Shown: piece by piece, positions 24,977 through 36,191 of the stretch
Numbering within the stretch: the first letter of the stretch is position 1
Layout: the number at the start of each line of letters is the position of its first letter
Made by a program: the position numbers and the translations under genes
Notes under the pieces: generated by a model
The model's input: only the letters and a program-made list of their open reading frames with translations
Told to the model about the DNA's origin: nothing
Database searches by the model: none
Assembly (NCBI GenBank): GCA_028274465.1
Contig: CM051457.1
Coordinates: 95,603,982-95,667,981, forward strand
DNA from: Plantago ovata
Taxonomy: Eukaryota; Streptophyta; Magnoliopsida; Lamiales; Plantaginaceae
Direction of reading: 5' to 3'
DNA: 64,000 nt

Positions 24977-25226
24977 TAAAATTTTTAAGGCATGTTTGGT
25001 TGTCAAAATTGAATTTTGATAGTCAAACTAAAAATAAAAATGGATTAGAATGTAATGGTTGCTCCAGTAGTTGTCCAATTTTAATATTTCCAATCTAGTG
25101 GAATTTAAAATGATATAAATACCGTTAATAAACCCCTCGAATGAATTTTTTTTCATTAAATATAATATGGAATGGGATATAATAAAAACAATTATTAAAC
25201 ATATGGTCTCTCATGAGACCTTCTCT
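24977..25226. other. AT-rich spacer between the MULE and the Dus gene promoter region
   Basis: No coding or repeat signal beyond AT-rich sequence and the palindrome GGTCTCTCATGAGACC near 25205-25220. Confidence 0.5.
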
Positions 25227-25227
25227 T

Positions 25228-25234
25228 TATAAAA
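25228..25234 (+). promoter_or_regulatory. TATA-like box (TATAAAA) upstream of the Dus gene
   Basis: Followed about 170 bases later by a plausible donor (CTCCTCG|GTACTTTC, 25398/25399). A non-coding first exon at about 25260-25398 joined to an acceptor near 25863 (CTTTCTTAG) is inferred, not proven. Confidence 0.35.
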
Positions 25235-25626
25235 TTAAAAACATATAACAATATTTGTGAATTAAAAACAAATCAGCAAAAGGGATACTTAGACCTCCAC
25301 ACACACATTGAGATTCCTTACCCGGGAACCGGGCGGCTACCTTCTTAGAGCTCAGGTGTCCTGTCCGACACTCCGGCGAAGCTCTCGTCATCTCCTCGGT
25401 ACTTTCTCTCACCCCTTCATTGTATCTCTACAAACAAATTTATTTCTTTATTTCAGTTTCAACTTTTATTTCTATGCTGATAAACTCAAATCGACTTTAT
25501 ATATTATTCTTACCAGCTATATGTATGTATATCCTAAGATTGAGCTAGGTTTTTCCCAATCTTGGAATCAATTAAGTTGAGGCTTGCTATTAGATTTTGG
25601 GTTTTTGCACAACTATTATTAGGGCT

Positions 25627-25869
25627 ATAAAAATGGAGTCTTTAAGTAAGTATCCCTTTTGCTGATTTGTGCTTTCTTAAGCATTTATAAAAATAGAGTC
25701 TTTAAGTAAGTATACCTTTTGCTGATTTGTGCTTTCTTAAGCATTTATAAAAAAAATGGAGTCTTTAAGTAAGTATCCCTTTTGCTGATTTGTGCTTTCT
25801 CAAGCATTTATAAAAATGGAGTCTTTAAGTAAGTATCCCTTTTGCTGATTTGTGCTTTCTTAGGCATTT
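25627..25869 (+). repeat. Four-copy ~60-bp tandem repeat containing paired splice-site motifs
   Basis: Copies at 25627-25686, 25687-25746, 25747-25809 and 25810-25869. Each contains ATGGAGTCTTTAA directly before GTAAGTAT (a strong 5' splice consensus), then CTGAT (branch-point-like), TGTGCTTTCTT and AG. The second copy has ATAGAG in place of ATGGAG. The copies are nearly identical. Confidence 0.92.
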
Positions 25870-26010
25870 GGTATAGTTGCCAGTAATGATTATTTTGCTT
25901 TACATAGAGTAGAGTGGATATGTAGCTATACTTGGTCAAGATTCCATCCACTTGTGTGATTTCGGTTTCGATCCAATGGATAGGTACATGAGAGGGCACC
26001 AGTTTGAGGG

Positions 26011-29000
26011 ATGATGAAGTCTGCTGGCCATACTTTGTTTGCTTCTTTAACCAATGTTCATTCTTTTATGCTAATAAATCGTGGCAGATTGCCGTCCAAC
26101 TTAATCTATGGAAATAATTCTTCCACACCAAGGAAATTACGCCGCAACTGCCTCTGTCAAAAAAAGTCTATGATGGTTGCCCCTCGCTATTCTCCCCCGT
26201 GGTTCAGGTGAAACTTTTTTGTTTTTGTATAAGATGTTAAGTGGTTTCGTTGGTATGATGTTGCTTCAGTTAATTGGGTCTTTCGTGTGTTGCAGTATTG
26301 CTCCAATGATGGAGTTTACAGACAACCACTACAGGACTTTGGCTCGCCTTGTTTCGAAACATTCTTGGCTGTATACTGAAATGATTGCTGCGGAAACCAT
26401 AGTATACCAGAAGGGAAACCTGGTAAGGAAGGACATACGGAGACCTATGTATTTAATGTCTGCATGGGGTTTTGAGTCTTATCTATCTTCTCTGCTATTA
26501 ACCAGGATAAATATTTAGCATTTGGAGAAGAGCAACATCCTATAGTTCTCCAGATTGGGGGAAGTGACTTGGACAACCTTGCTAAAGCTACTCAACTTGC
26601 TGCCCCTTATGGATATGATGAGATCAACTTTAAGTTTGTTCTCGTCTTACAAACTGTTTTTGGCTTTTGTCTTCTCTGTGTTTTCTATTACATTACTCAC
26701 CTGTGAAAACTTTGCAACAGCTGTGGTTGTCCAAGCCCAAAGGTTGCTGGAAAAGGTTGTTTTGGTGCGCGACTTATGCTTGATCCAAAGGTTGGGAAAT
26801 GGTGCCCGATTACTGTTAGATAATAGTTCATCAGAATCAGCTCTGATTTGTGTATTTTATATTTGGCAAGGGAAGTTTGTTGCAGATGCCATGTGTGTGA
26901 TCTCTGCAAATTCAAATGTTCCAGTTAGCGTCAAATGCCGTATTGGTGTTGACAACCACGATTCATATAATGAGTTGTGTAAGTTCTTCCACTGGCCACT
27001 GCTTTCTCAAGACATAATAGATTAATAGAGGTTTTATGTTGAGTGAATTTTATTCAACTTTCTCATGAAAAGCTCTTTCTATGAAGGTTTATGAGTATGT
27101 GTAGTATAGGATTTGTATGGTCTATCATGTATACATATTCAAGTAGTTCATGGCCTACTTCTGTAATATGTTCTCTGTTGCTATCTCTGCACATAATTAG
27201 TTATTTTCCCACTGGTGTAAAAAGAATACAGATTGAATAGGACATGCAGATAATAGACAACCATAGTTATTTGAATGAATTTGTACGGGTATAATGTGTT
27301 GTTAATAGCCTACTACAATCTGTTGTCATCTGACCGAAATCTGAATTTGTATGAGTTTAACTTCTGGTATCGTTTTGTGCATGGCTTCTGATAACTTCTA
27401 GTATTTTGTTAGTCTGGCATGATTAAACTATAACTATTTATGTTTGTTTGGTTGGGTTATCAATTAAAATATCCATCAGATGCACCTTTCACTGCTAAGT
27501 GGAAAAATATGGATGAATATAGATACAGTATGAAATATTGCATTCATGTCTTGTGTGCATTTTACTTTATGTGTATATGTGTTGGTACCCGGTTTGAATT
27601 TGAGCAGCACCATCTAGTTTTAAGCTCCCAATTAACTAAGATGACCTGTTTCCTTAGTTCTGCAGCATTTGTCATTCACAATTGCACGTGCATGTAGTTT
27701 GGTCCATCTCTATCCCATGACTTAGGCGTATTGACCTCCCCCCCTGCTTTTCTTTTCTATTCCTCGATCATCTTAAACCAGTTGATTCAATATATGACTA
27801 CTCCTTTTTTGTTTTGGTCTATGAGATTGATCGTTCCAAGTGGTTGCTCAATTTCCACGTCTTACTTGGCTTCTACTCATCTGTTTTTTTAGATTCTTTA
27901 CGTATTCCTTTTTCGTCTGTTTTTTTAGATTCTTTACGTTTCCATTTTTGGCAGCTTTCTATCTCACAACTTTATTGTGGGTCCTGGCACTAAACCAAAC
28001 ACTACACTCATCATACCAACCTACTAAAAAACCGTTCCAAAAGCAAACGTAAAGAATCTAAAAAAACAGATGAGTATTAGTTTGTCATTCAAAGTGCTTT
28101 ATCACCCCCAAAATTCTCATTAGAAACTGTTATTGTTGCTTGTCCTACATGTTTTGGAAGGAACTGCATTCCGGGCTTGTATACTCAGTGGTTGACTCTG
28201 TTCCTCTCTGCAGGTGATTTTATATATAAAGTTTCATCACAATCTCCAACAAAGCATTTCATCATACATTCGAGAAAGGCGTTGCTCAATGGACTCAGCC
28301 CTAAGGAAAATAGAACTATTCCTCCTCTGAAGTATGCCTTTAGTTGTATTTGAATATCTGTTTTACTTTCTGGATCATTATTGTGGTCATGTTCCATGTT
28401 TAACTTATCTCTTTTAGTAGCTTTACTAGTTTTATTAATCAATGTATCTAATTTCTGTCTCAATGTATTACAGATATGAGTATTACTATGCTCTGGTACG
28501 TGATTTTCCTGATCTACAATTCACTATTAATGGAGGGATAAATACAATTGATGAGGTAATTTCCGAATTCAAGTCATCACATCCAAAGGACAGTGTTACG
28601 AACTTGGTCTTGTGTTGGATATGATTGTGAGCAACACTGTGCTGTGGGAAAATATTTGTTAGACATGCTAATGTCCATGGCTTAGACTTTATGCTTATAA
28701 TATACAAATGAAAACTCTGAAGTCAAACAAATGGAGTTTCTGTATTGTGTTGCATGCTTTTACATGACTTTTTATTATTAAAAAGCATCTTGCTAGTGTG
28801 GCTCCGCTTCGTGTATCCATTGTTCCTTTCACATTTGCAACATGTAATGTTCTGGTGGTTAGGAACATATTAGGTAATTATACATAGGTTTCTCTTTTGA
28901 ATATCAGATTACAAAGCGGAGTGCTTTCTCCTAACAGTCCCTTTGGTAAGGCCTTATCTAAGCTTTTCTTTACTCGTGGGCTCCTATAAACCCCTGTGAG

Positions 29001-31089
29001 ATCCTTCGGATTATTAATAAACTGAGAACCTGGGCTCTTTTATGAAAAGATAGACAAATGAGAGCTCTTAAAATAAAAGAGAGAAAAAACCGTCTAATTT
29101 GTTTTAGCTTTTGAATGCCCCCACAATAAAAATTGAGAAGACTGAGAAGTTCCGTATTCATGAAACTATACTTCTAGATCTCATACTTTTGCACTATCAG
29201 TATTTATGTTGCTAAAAGATGCTTTATTGTCTTGCACTCAATTTGTGTGCAGCTGGTTTTGGGTGAAGGTGCTTGTTGGTTTCCAGAATAATAATTAATG
29301 TCTGTATCAAGCTGCAGTTCTTGTTAATATTGTCATTACTCATTATGTCTTTTATCTTTTAGGTGAATGCAGCCCTAGCCGAAGGTGCTTACGGGGTTAT
29401 GGTTGGACGTGCTGCTTATAAAGAGTATGAATTTTTATACATACCTTAGTTCTTGTCTTACAAACTATAGACATGCATTAGTGTACAACTTTACTTAAGG
29501 AGTGTCACATTCTCCTTGAGTGTAACTCCTTTGGCCATATTCAACTATTAATTTGAAAGGGGAACTCAAGAACTTTACTTAATAGTTGCAAATAAGAATG
29601 CACCATTCTATTGATATACAAAGCTTCTGATGGCTTTACTGAGGTTCCAACGCTTTAATGAAGACTTGCTCTTGTATGTCCATTGCTGCAGAAGACATTA
29701 GTTAATTTAGTTCCAAATGTCACAAATAAATTAAAGATAAATTATCTGAAGCAGTTGAGATAGGTTCTGTGATACCATTGTCTAGTTTTATCACTCTTTT
29801 ACCAAGTTTCTAATGTAAATGAAGAGATTGACCTCCAAGAACTGATACAAATTAAGATCTTTTAATATTAGGGATTTTAAGATATTACTGAGTATGTTTG
29901 GGTTCCTTCCATTATATTAATACGTTTATTATTTCAATACTTGGTAGTTTTTTCATAAATAGTATTCCAGTAGTTTTCTATTTCCTTGTTTAGGTGTAAT
30001 TTCTGGCCTATAAGTTGAAGAGTAGGTTCTGTTATTTATGAATTTTTATTATTATTCATTAGTATTGAGAAGTTCGACTGAGTTCTTGAGTTCCCCTTTC
30101 AAATTAATAGTGTCTGTTTTGCTATCAATGGGATTAAACAATGAATATTGCCAAAGGAGTTGCACTTGTATAATGATTGGGGTCATCTGGTTATCTGTTC
30201 GTTCAATCAACTACTAAAACTTTTAAGTTAATATTTCTCATGAACTACTTGATTAATAGCTAAAATTAAATTACCTTTTTCAGCCCATGGAATCTTTTGG
30301 GACATGTTGATAGTGCCGTATATGGGGAACCTCTTAGCACCCTGACTCGAAGACAGGTTGGTCTAAGTAACTATGTTAATTTTATCCAGACCGCTCTCAA
30401 TATCAAAATGTGCATTTCCTAATCTCAACCTCTTTCTATATTTAGGTCATTGAAAACTATCAGGTGTATTGTGATTCTGTACTGGGAATATATGGACCTA
30501 ATCCAAACATTCGTGAACTTATGAAAGTAAGCACAATCTAATTACTTTATGTTTCTGTGCATGCTTTTATATTTTCACTTTAAAGGATATTATGTTATTA
30601 AGGATTTCAATTATTTCCATTTCGAGCTTATAATTGTTGTAAACTGAAACATATTTTGTAGCCTCTGCTTGGTTTTTTCTATTCGGAGCCTGGAACTGGT
30701 CTTTTTAAGCGCAAAGCTGATGCTGCATTCATGCACTGCAAGGTACTTCTGTTTGTTTTCATAAGCCTTAAAATTGTGCATGCTGCATTCATGCCTTCGC
30801 CCATGGTTGTATATTCCCAAGCCACAATCCAACTACCACACCAGCGATAAGCTGAACCCAAGAAGTTGGTTATTGCAACAAGTTATCACAAATCAACTTT
30901 TTCTTTTCCCTCTGAATATTGCAGACAGTCAAGTCCTTTTTTGAGGAGACATTGATGGCCATTCCAGACTCGGTCTTGGATTCACCTATTGTCCAGGCGC
31001 CTATAAACTTTCCTGACGTTTTTGCTAATTCCAAGAAAGTGCTACCCCTTCCATACTCGGTGAAAGAGGAAGAGCTTTTATATGCCTAG
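26011..31089 (+). CDS. tRNA-dihydrouridine synthase, DusA type (FMN-dependent), 12 exons
   Basis: Exons: 26011-26207, 26296-26422, 26506-26633, 26721-26790, 26876-26978, 28214-28331, 28474-28555, 29363-29424, 30284-30356, 30446-30526, 30662-30742, 30925-31089. They total 1,287 nt in perfect phase, giving 428 residues. The start is the first ATG after an in-frame TGA only a few bases upstream (26005). Residues 1-65 are rich in Ser/Arg/Asn and poor in acids, fitting an organelle transit peptide. The TIM barrel begins [19 protein letters not shown]. The NCGCPSPKV motif (about 151-159) holds the expected catalytic Cys, followed by [33 protein letters not shown] (DusA-type), [10 protein letters not shown] and [13 protein letters not shown] (phosphate binding). 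DusA enzymes reduce uridine to dihydrouridine at D-loop positions 20/20a. All motifs are intact; likely functional in plastids or mitochondria (location inferred). Confidence 0.95.
27876..28074. mobile_element. Short MITE (Tc1/Mariner-Stowaway-like) in Dus intron 5
   Basis: Terminal inverted repeats of about 27 bp begin CTCATCTGTTTTTTTAG and end with the inverse, flanked on both sides by TA (27874-27875 and 28075-28076). The left arm is duplicated in tandem (a second CTGTTTTTTTAGATTCTTTACG near 27918-27939). 199 bp, non-coding. Confidence 0.75.
29519..30166. mobile_element. 648-bp inverted-repeat element in Dus intron 8
   Basis: The left arm (29519-29574, AGTGTAACTCCTTTGGCC and on to GGGGAACTCAAGAACT) is matched inversely by 30081-30166, with about 30 extra bases inside the right arm. 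No ORF and no clear target duplication; superfamily not assigned. Confidence 0.6.
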
Positions 31090-31666
31090 TACAACAGCAT
31101 GTGATATCAAAGCTTGCATGTTTTGGCTACTCGGTGGAAGTTTTGTCAAGCTAGCATTAACGCATAGATATATACACATTGAAAGGAAGCTAGAGAATTT
31201 CATTCATCAGCGAACAATATACGCTTAGGTTGAGCATCACGTGTTTTCAGGTTTTGATGTGCTTTTACGCAATAGGTTTCCTTGTACCTTTCGTCCAGCA
31301 GCAGAAATCTCGTAGGTTACATAAATTTATTTTGTTAACGATTAGAAGAAACTAAAGAATATATATCATCCGAGCTGTTGGAATTTTGTTGAGCTCTTTT
31401 GTACTTGTGTTATTTGGAAATGTACTTTTCCCAATATGTTTCTTTATAAAGGGTAGTAATGTAGTATATAAGTGCAGCTTAGTAAGGCTAATTTCAGTAT
31501 TAAATTTGGATCGTTACAGTTATATTAATAATAATATTTTATTTTTAAATGAAGAACTACTAATAATCATCACCATTTTGTAAACCTAGTTGGTCATCTT
31601 TTTATGTGTTCAAATCTATTCGTTAAAAAACCCAAAAATTCGAGCACCTATAAAAATGAAAATAAT
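31090..31666. other. Dus 3' UTR and intergenic spacer
   Basis: AT-rich sequence with no second gene. A-runs at 31652-31663 read as T-runs on the minus strand just past the tRNA and would serve as its Pol III terminator. Confidence 0.6.
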
Positions 31667-31738
31667 TCCGTTGCCGGGACTTGAACCCGGGTCTCTCGGG
31701 TGAGAGCCGAGTATCCTGACCAACTAGACTACAACGGA
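31667..31738 (-). tRNA. tRNA-Glu (anticodon CTC)
   Basis: The 72-nt minus-strand sequence starts TCCGTTGTAG and ends GCAACGGA, so the acceptor stem pairs fully (TCCGTTG/CAACGGA). The anticodon stem CTCGG/CCGAG encloses loop CTCTCAC with anticodon CTC, reading GAG. The T-arm contains GGTTCAAGTCC and the D-arm TAGTTGGTCAGGATA. There is no intron. The T-rich stretch after the 3' end fits Pol III termination. It is transcribed away from the gene starting at 31859. Confidence 0.95.
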
Positions 31739-31815
31739 TTTGTGATCTATTTACAATAAATAATTTATATTTTTGTTTCATAAAGTAAGAGAACTTTGAA
31801 GTGTACTGAAAAAAG

Positions 31816-31822
31816 TATATAA
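31816..31822 (+). promoter_or_regulatory. TATA box (TATATAA) of the 31859 gene
   Basis: Lies 37-43 bases upstream of the ATG at 31859 and 78 bases from the tRNA 5' end. If used at normal spacing, the mRNA leader would be only about 10 nt. Confidence 0.5.
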
Positions 31823-31858
31823 GGCTTCAGTTCATTTTCATTGAAGAAACAAACAACA

Positions 31859-34800
31859 ATGGGATCCATTGTAGAAGAAGATCAGAGCTCCATTAATGGC
31901 GAAACGATCAACTGGACCTCCGACACCAATTGGACTGTAGCTCAAGGTTCATTACACAATTCCATCAACATCGAGTCCTCTGATTTTCCAATCAACGAGC
32001 CCGATCCCGATTTTCCCGCCCGAAACCCGCCTCTGGTTCTCAAACCCCCCGGAACCGATTCGGATCCTTGCGAAATCAAGAGTAACTTCCGATTTCACTT
32101 CCTGTTTCATCGTTTTCATTTGGTTGTAAGCTTCTAGGATTGTTTTGCGGTTTAATTAGGGTTTTATTTTGAGTGATTGATTTGAAACCCTAACTTCAAT
32201 TTTTCTGTGTTTATCTGATTACTGATTTGCAAATTGGTCACTGATTAAGTGATAATTCTATTTCTGCAGAATGTTTGCTGTAAGTTGATTGTATATTTGT
32301 ATTGTATTTGTATGTATGTATGTGTTCTCATTGTTAGTGGATTGGTCTATGCAGTATGTTTCGAGCAAAAGTATGAAGTTAGTCTAGTTTATGTGCGGAG
32401 TAGTGCTCGAATATACGAGGTCTATTATGCACGCAGTCCGCAAGGTAGCAGTGAGTATTTGTGTACGGTTCGATGTGGTGTTGCTGAAAGAGATGACAAG
32501 GTACTTACAACAGCTTCGGTTGGAGATGTTCCGAGTGAAAATGAAGTAAGTGGCAGTGTTGCTACTGATGGTGAAGCTACTGGGAGTAGTGATGATGACT
32601 GGGTTAAGATCAAAATTCCTGGGGGTGAGAAAAGTTCTTCGCCGGATAATAGTATTGTTAACAGGGTGAACACTGTTCAGGTATTCTCTTCTCTCGTTTG
32701 AGATTTGAGATAAGGTTTGATACATGTTTTGTTTGCTTTGGTCTGTAGAACTTCATTTTGCCGTTGTTAGCTGAGCGTGCTGATTTGGATAAATATTCTT
32801 GATTTCCTCCCAAATGTTTCTGAGTTGTATCTGCTGTTTGTAATGATGTAAGTCTGTTCCAATGTACCTATCCTGAAGGTGAATGGCAATAATGGTTCAG
32901 TTAGGCTTTGTGACACCTACTTTTTCACAAAAAGCTTTTAGTTTACTAAAGATTTCCAGTAAAGTAGAAGTGCAGAACGCATTTCTGTAAGCTAGGTAAC
33001 TCCCCCACCCCCCACCCAACCCCCCGGGAAAAAAAAGAAGAACAAAACGTGGCTACAGCTTTCCTTATTATATTCTTCTGTGGCCTAGTTGTACTTATGA
33101 AACTTACTGTGATTGCCAATTTTATCTCCACGAGTGTGGGAAACTGAAGTGACTTGCCAAAGAGGAACATGTTTACAAACTTTATCTCTGTTTGCAGGAT
33201 CTTTATGAGGCTACTGCGCAAATAAATGATTCTGAGGCTTGCTCATTCCTTACCATTCGGTTGCTATCACTTCAGGATAAAAGCCATGTGCATGTTGATG
33301 AAGTGTATCTATTTGTGGATCCTGTGGAGTCAACTGATTTTGAGAATGTGGTCCCTCCACTAAGTTCGGCTCAAAGTCCTTTAATGGCCATGCTCATGCC
33401 TACACTTATGCAGTTATCGGCATCAGGGGCAAACCGAGCAAAAGACAAACTTGAACTGCAGAAGGATGATCATGTGCAATCTCGGTTGGAAAGAGAGAAT
33501 GAAGTTGATGCTGAATTAAAAAAAGACCAAGTGGATACACAATATTTCAAGCTGAAAGAACATCACAATGATAGAATTGAATCAGATGAAATTCAGCAGC
33601 CACCTTTGGATGTAAATACAGTGAAAGCTGGTGAGTCTACATACACAAATGATCATACACAGTATTTGAAGACAAAGGCACTTGAAAAGGATACAACTGA
33701 ATTAGGTGAAATTGAGCGACCTTCATTGGATTTAAACTCGAAGAAAGGTGGTGAATCCACATCCTTAAATGATCAGCTACCAGGACGCCTTGAGAGATCT
33801 TTGGAGCTTCTTCTTTCTCGAGTGCGCACAGTCGAAGATATTTGCTTGAGGTTTGAAGAGAAAATGTTGAAGCCCATAGAAAGTATGGAGGTGAAACTTC
33901 AGAGGGTTGAGCATCAATTTGAAACTAGACTTCAACAGGTTGAGCATAAACTTGAGACAAGGTTTCAGCAAGTTGAGCGTCTAATGGAAAAACTTTCTGA
34001 TAACATTGAAAATTCTGCTCCGCCACGCGGCACCAGAATCACTGCTCCTGCATTTTCACCGAGTGAATCCAACTGCAGCTCATTCTATAATGAAGTTCAT
34101 GATTGTGCGATTAATGGAGAATCAAGAATTGAAAAGAAGGATTTATCAGGTAATAACTCACTGGATTCTTCTCCATGTGTAGATGTTAGCCCAGGTCTTG
34201 TGGATTCTTCAACGTATGGAAATATTCGCCCAGGTCTTGTAGTAACTGCACCTGAGTTTTCATGTGGTGAAGATGAATATAACAACGGTGACTTCGAAAC
34301 TCTGAAAGATGCTCTTCCTGGCTCTAAACCTAAGCTACCTCTTTCTGTTGATGATGCTTTAGCTGCAGCGCTTTCTGGTTTTCTGGCTACTAGTAAAGTG
34401 CACCAGCCAGAAAATGTAGAAACAGCTTCTGGTCTGTCAAGTGAAGAAGGGAAAGAAAACAAACATGTGGAATTGGTTGAAGCTCATCAAATTATAACCC
34501 AAGAATTACCAGCTACCAGAGATTGCAGCAGTGAGTCTCAAAGCTATACCTGGATCCTCTCCATTAAAGCTCCTGAGTTCGTTGAAGAGGAAATTGGTAT
34601 TGCTGAATCTGTAGATCATAACCAGACTTCTCTTGATGCAGTGCCTTTCACTAAAAACGAGGTAGAGTTTGAAGAAACAGTGCCTATCACCAAAAATGAG
34701 GTAGAGGACGATGAAACAGTTCCTATCACTCAAAATGAGGTAGAGGACAATAATGAAGATAAAGTTCATCTGAGCACTAGTAGCCAAAATTCGTTCATGC

Positions 34801-35741
34801 CTGACATGTGTGATTTCCATGCAAAAGAAAAGGACCATAATGAAGATAAACTTCCTCTGAGCACTCGTAGCGGAAGTTTGTTCACTTCATCAAGTCATGC
34901 AGACTTGCCTATCAGTAACAATGAAGAAACTGATCATGATACATGTAAAGTTGCTCCTAGCACTCATACTGTAAGTTTGTTCACTGATGCAGAAGATGAG
35001 CTCGGGTCACTATCTGAACATAGTTTTGACAGTGGTCACTTGGATAGCATTTGCACAAACTTGTCAGAATCTTCACGTCGTTCGGCCTTGGACTTTGAGT
35101 TTCCTATCTTAGATGTGAAATTCACCACCGATGAGTATGCTGGCATAAAAAACCCTCTTGAATCTCTTTTAGATGAACCAGAGTTGAATGTCCAAGATCT
35201 AGTCTATGATAGTAGTGTCTATGGCAATGTGGATGATTGTATCACTGGGGACATTAGTGGAACAACAGATCTTGATTCAAGTAATGGCCTTCTGGTGGAT
35301 ATAGAATGCTCTTCTGATGGATTGCCTTATGTGGAAGGTGGATCGGACAATCCAAGTACACCCACTGGCCCAGAAATGACTGTGAGTCTCATTTAGTACC
35401 CTATGTCTCTTTGAGTTTGTACATAGTTATATTGCACTTTTCTGAAGAGATCAGATTACTTTTGTTGCCTAACTTTGCCTGCCTAGACCTGTGAATGATA
35501 GTGAATATGTGTGAAGAGAGCAGATTACTTATACTTAATGTATCTCCGTTTGCACTTGTGTTGTATTTTTTTTTTTTTTATATGATTTTCTTCCATATTC
35601 TTTTGGTCTTTACTGAGTATTAAGGTTACATGCCGTATAATCAGTTAGTACTGCGATTAATGTCTCTCTCCCTCGGATTAGGATGAAGATGAGCTAGATG
35701 CCATTTGTGAATATCAGAGTAATGTGACTATAAGGAACTAA
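31859..35741 (+). CDS. Plant-conserved protein of unknown function, 930 residues, four exons
   Basis: Exons 31859-32081, 32355-32680, 33198-35381 and 35682-35741 keep phase throughout (2,793 nt). The start MGSIVEEDQ follows a TATA box. The N-terminal region (about 55-130) has a compact conserved-looking part: CEIK, CFEQKYEVSLVYVRSSAR, IYEVYYAR, EYLCTVRCGVAE. The next segment (ACSFLTIRLLSLQDKSHVHVD) resembles a beta-rich domain with VDEVYLFVDPVE. A coiled coil follows with short imperfect repeats of QRVEHQFETR/QQVEHKLETR/QQVERLMEK. The remainder is long, acidic and probably disordered, with a three-copy 13-14-residue repeat. There is no signal peptide or membrane segment. I recall similar uncharacterised proteins across angiosperms but assign no function or symbol. 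Gene structure is well supported; role unknown. Confidence 0.85.
33002..33025 (-). other. G-quadruplex motif in intron 2 of the 31859 gene (minus strand)
   Basis: The plus strand reads C5-A-C6-A-C3-AA-C6; the complementary strand therefore has four G runs of at least three with 1-2-nt loops, satisfying the classic G4 pattern. Confidence 0.7.
34641..34748 (+). repeat. Three-copy coding repeat (13-14 residues)
   Basis: Encodes VPFTKNEVEFEET, VPITKNEVEDDET and VPITQNEVEDN in tandem in the acidic region of the 31859 protein; DNA units are about 39-42 bp and closely similar. Confidence 0.85.
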
Positions 35742-36191
35742 TGTGTCGAATTCAGTTGTAGTGAATCCATTATACTTTGGCGTGTGAGCTTTAGCTAGTT
35801 TTTGAAGCTTATTCATTATCCGAAGTGTTTAGTTTAACTTGTGAAACTTGAAAGCAACTTTATACTGGAGTTTGGTTAGTATTTACTGAAAATGTTGGAC
35901 AACCCCAGGGCGATATGAGTCTGCGATCCATGTAAGCCAATACATCTGAACTCAATACGACGCCAGTTTAACCAAGGGAGTCAAAATCATGACTAGTACC
36001 AGACAACAATTAAATTACTACTAGTAAAAATCAGATACACAAAAACTATTTACTGCTCGACTCCTTTTTCACTACATACTTGGGAGTATATAGTCTTCAA
36101 GGGTGGCAATATATATATGTTACAAGTATTAAAAAATGAAAATGTTGGAGTTCCTTTTTAAAAAATTGTGTATGCTCGTATAGCTGTTCGA
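35742..36191. other. Intergenic region between convergent genes
   Basis: Presumed 3' UTRs of the 31859 gene and the polygalacturonase gene. No other feature seen. Confidence 0.6.
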
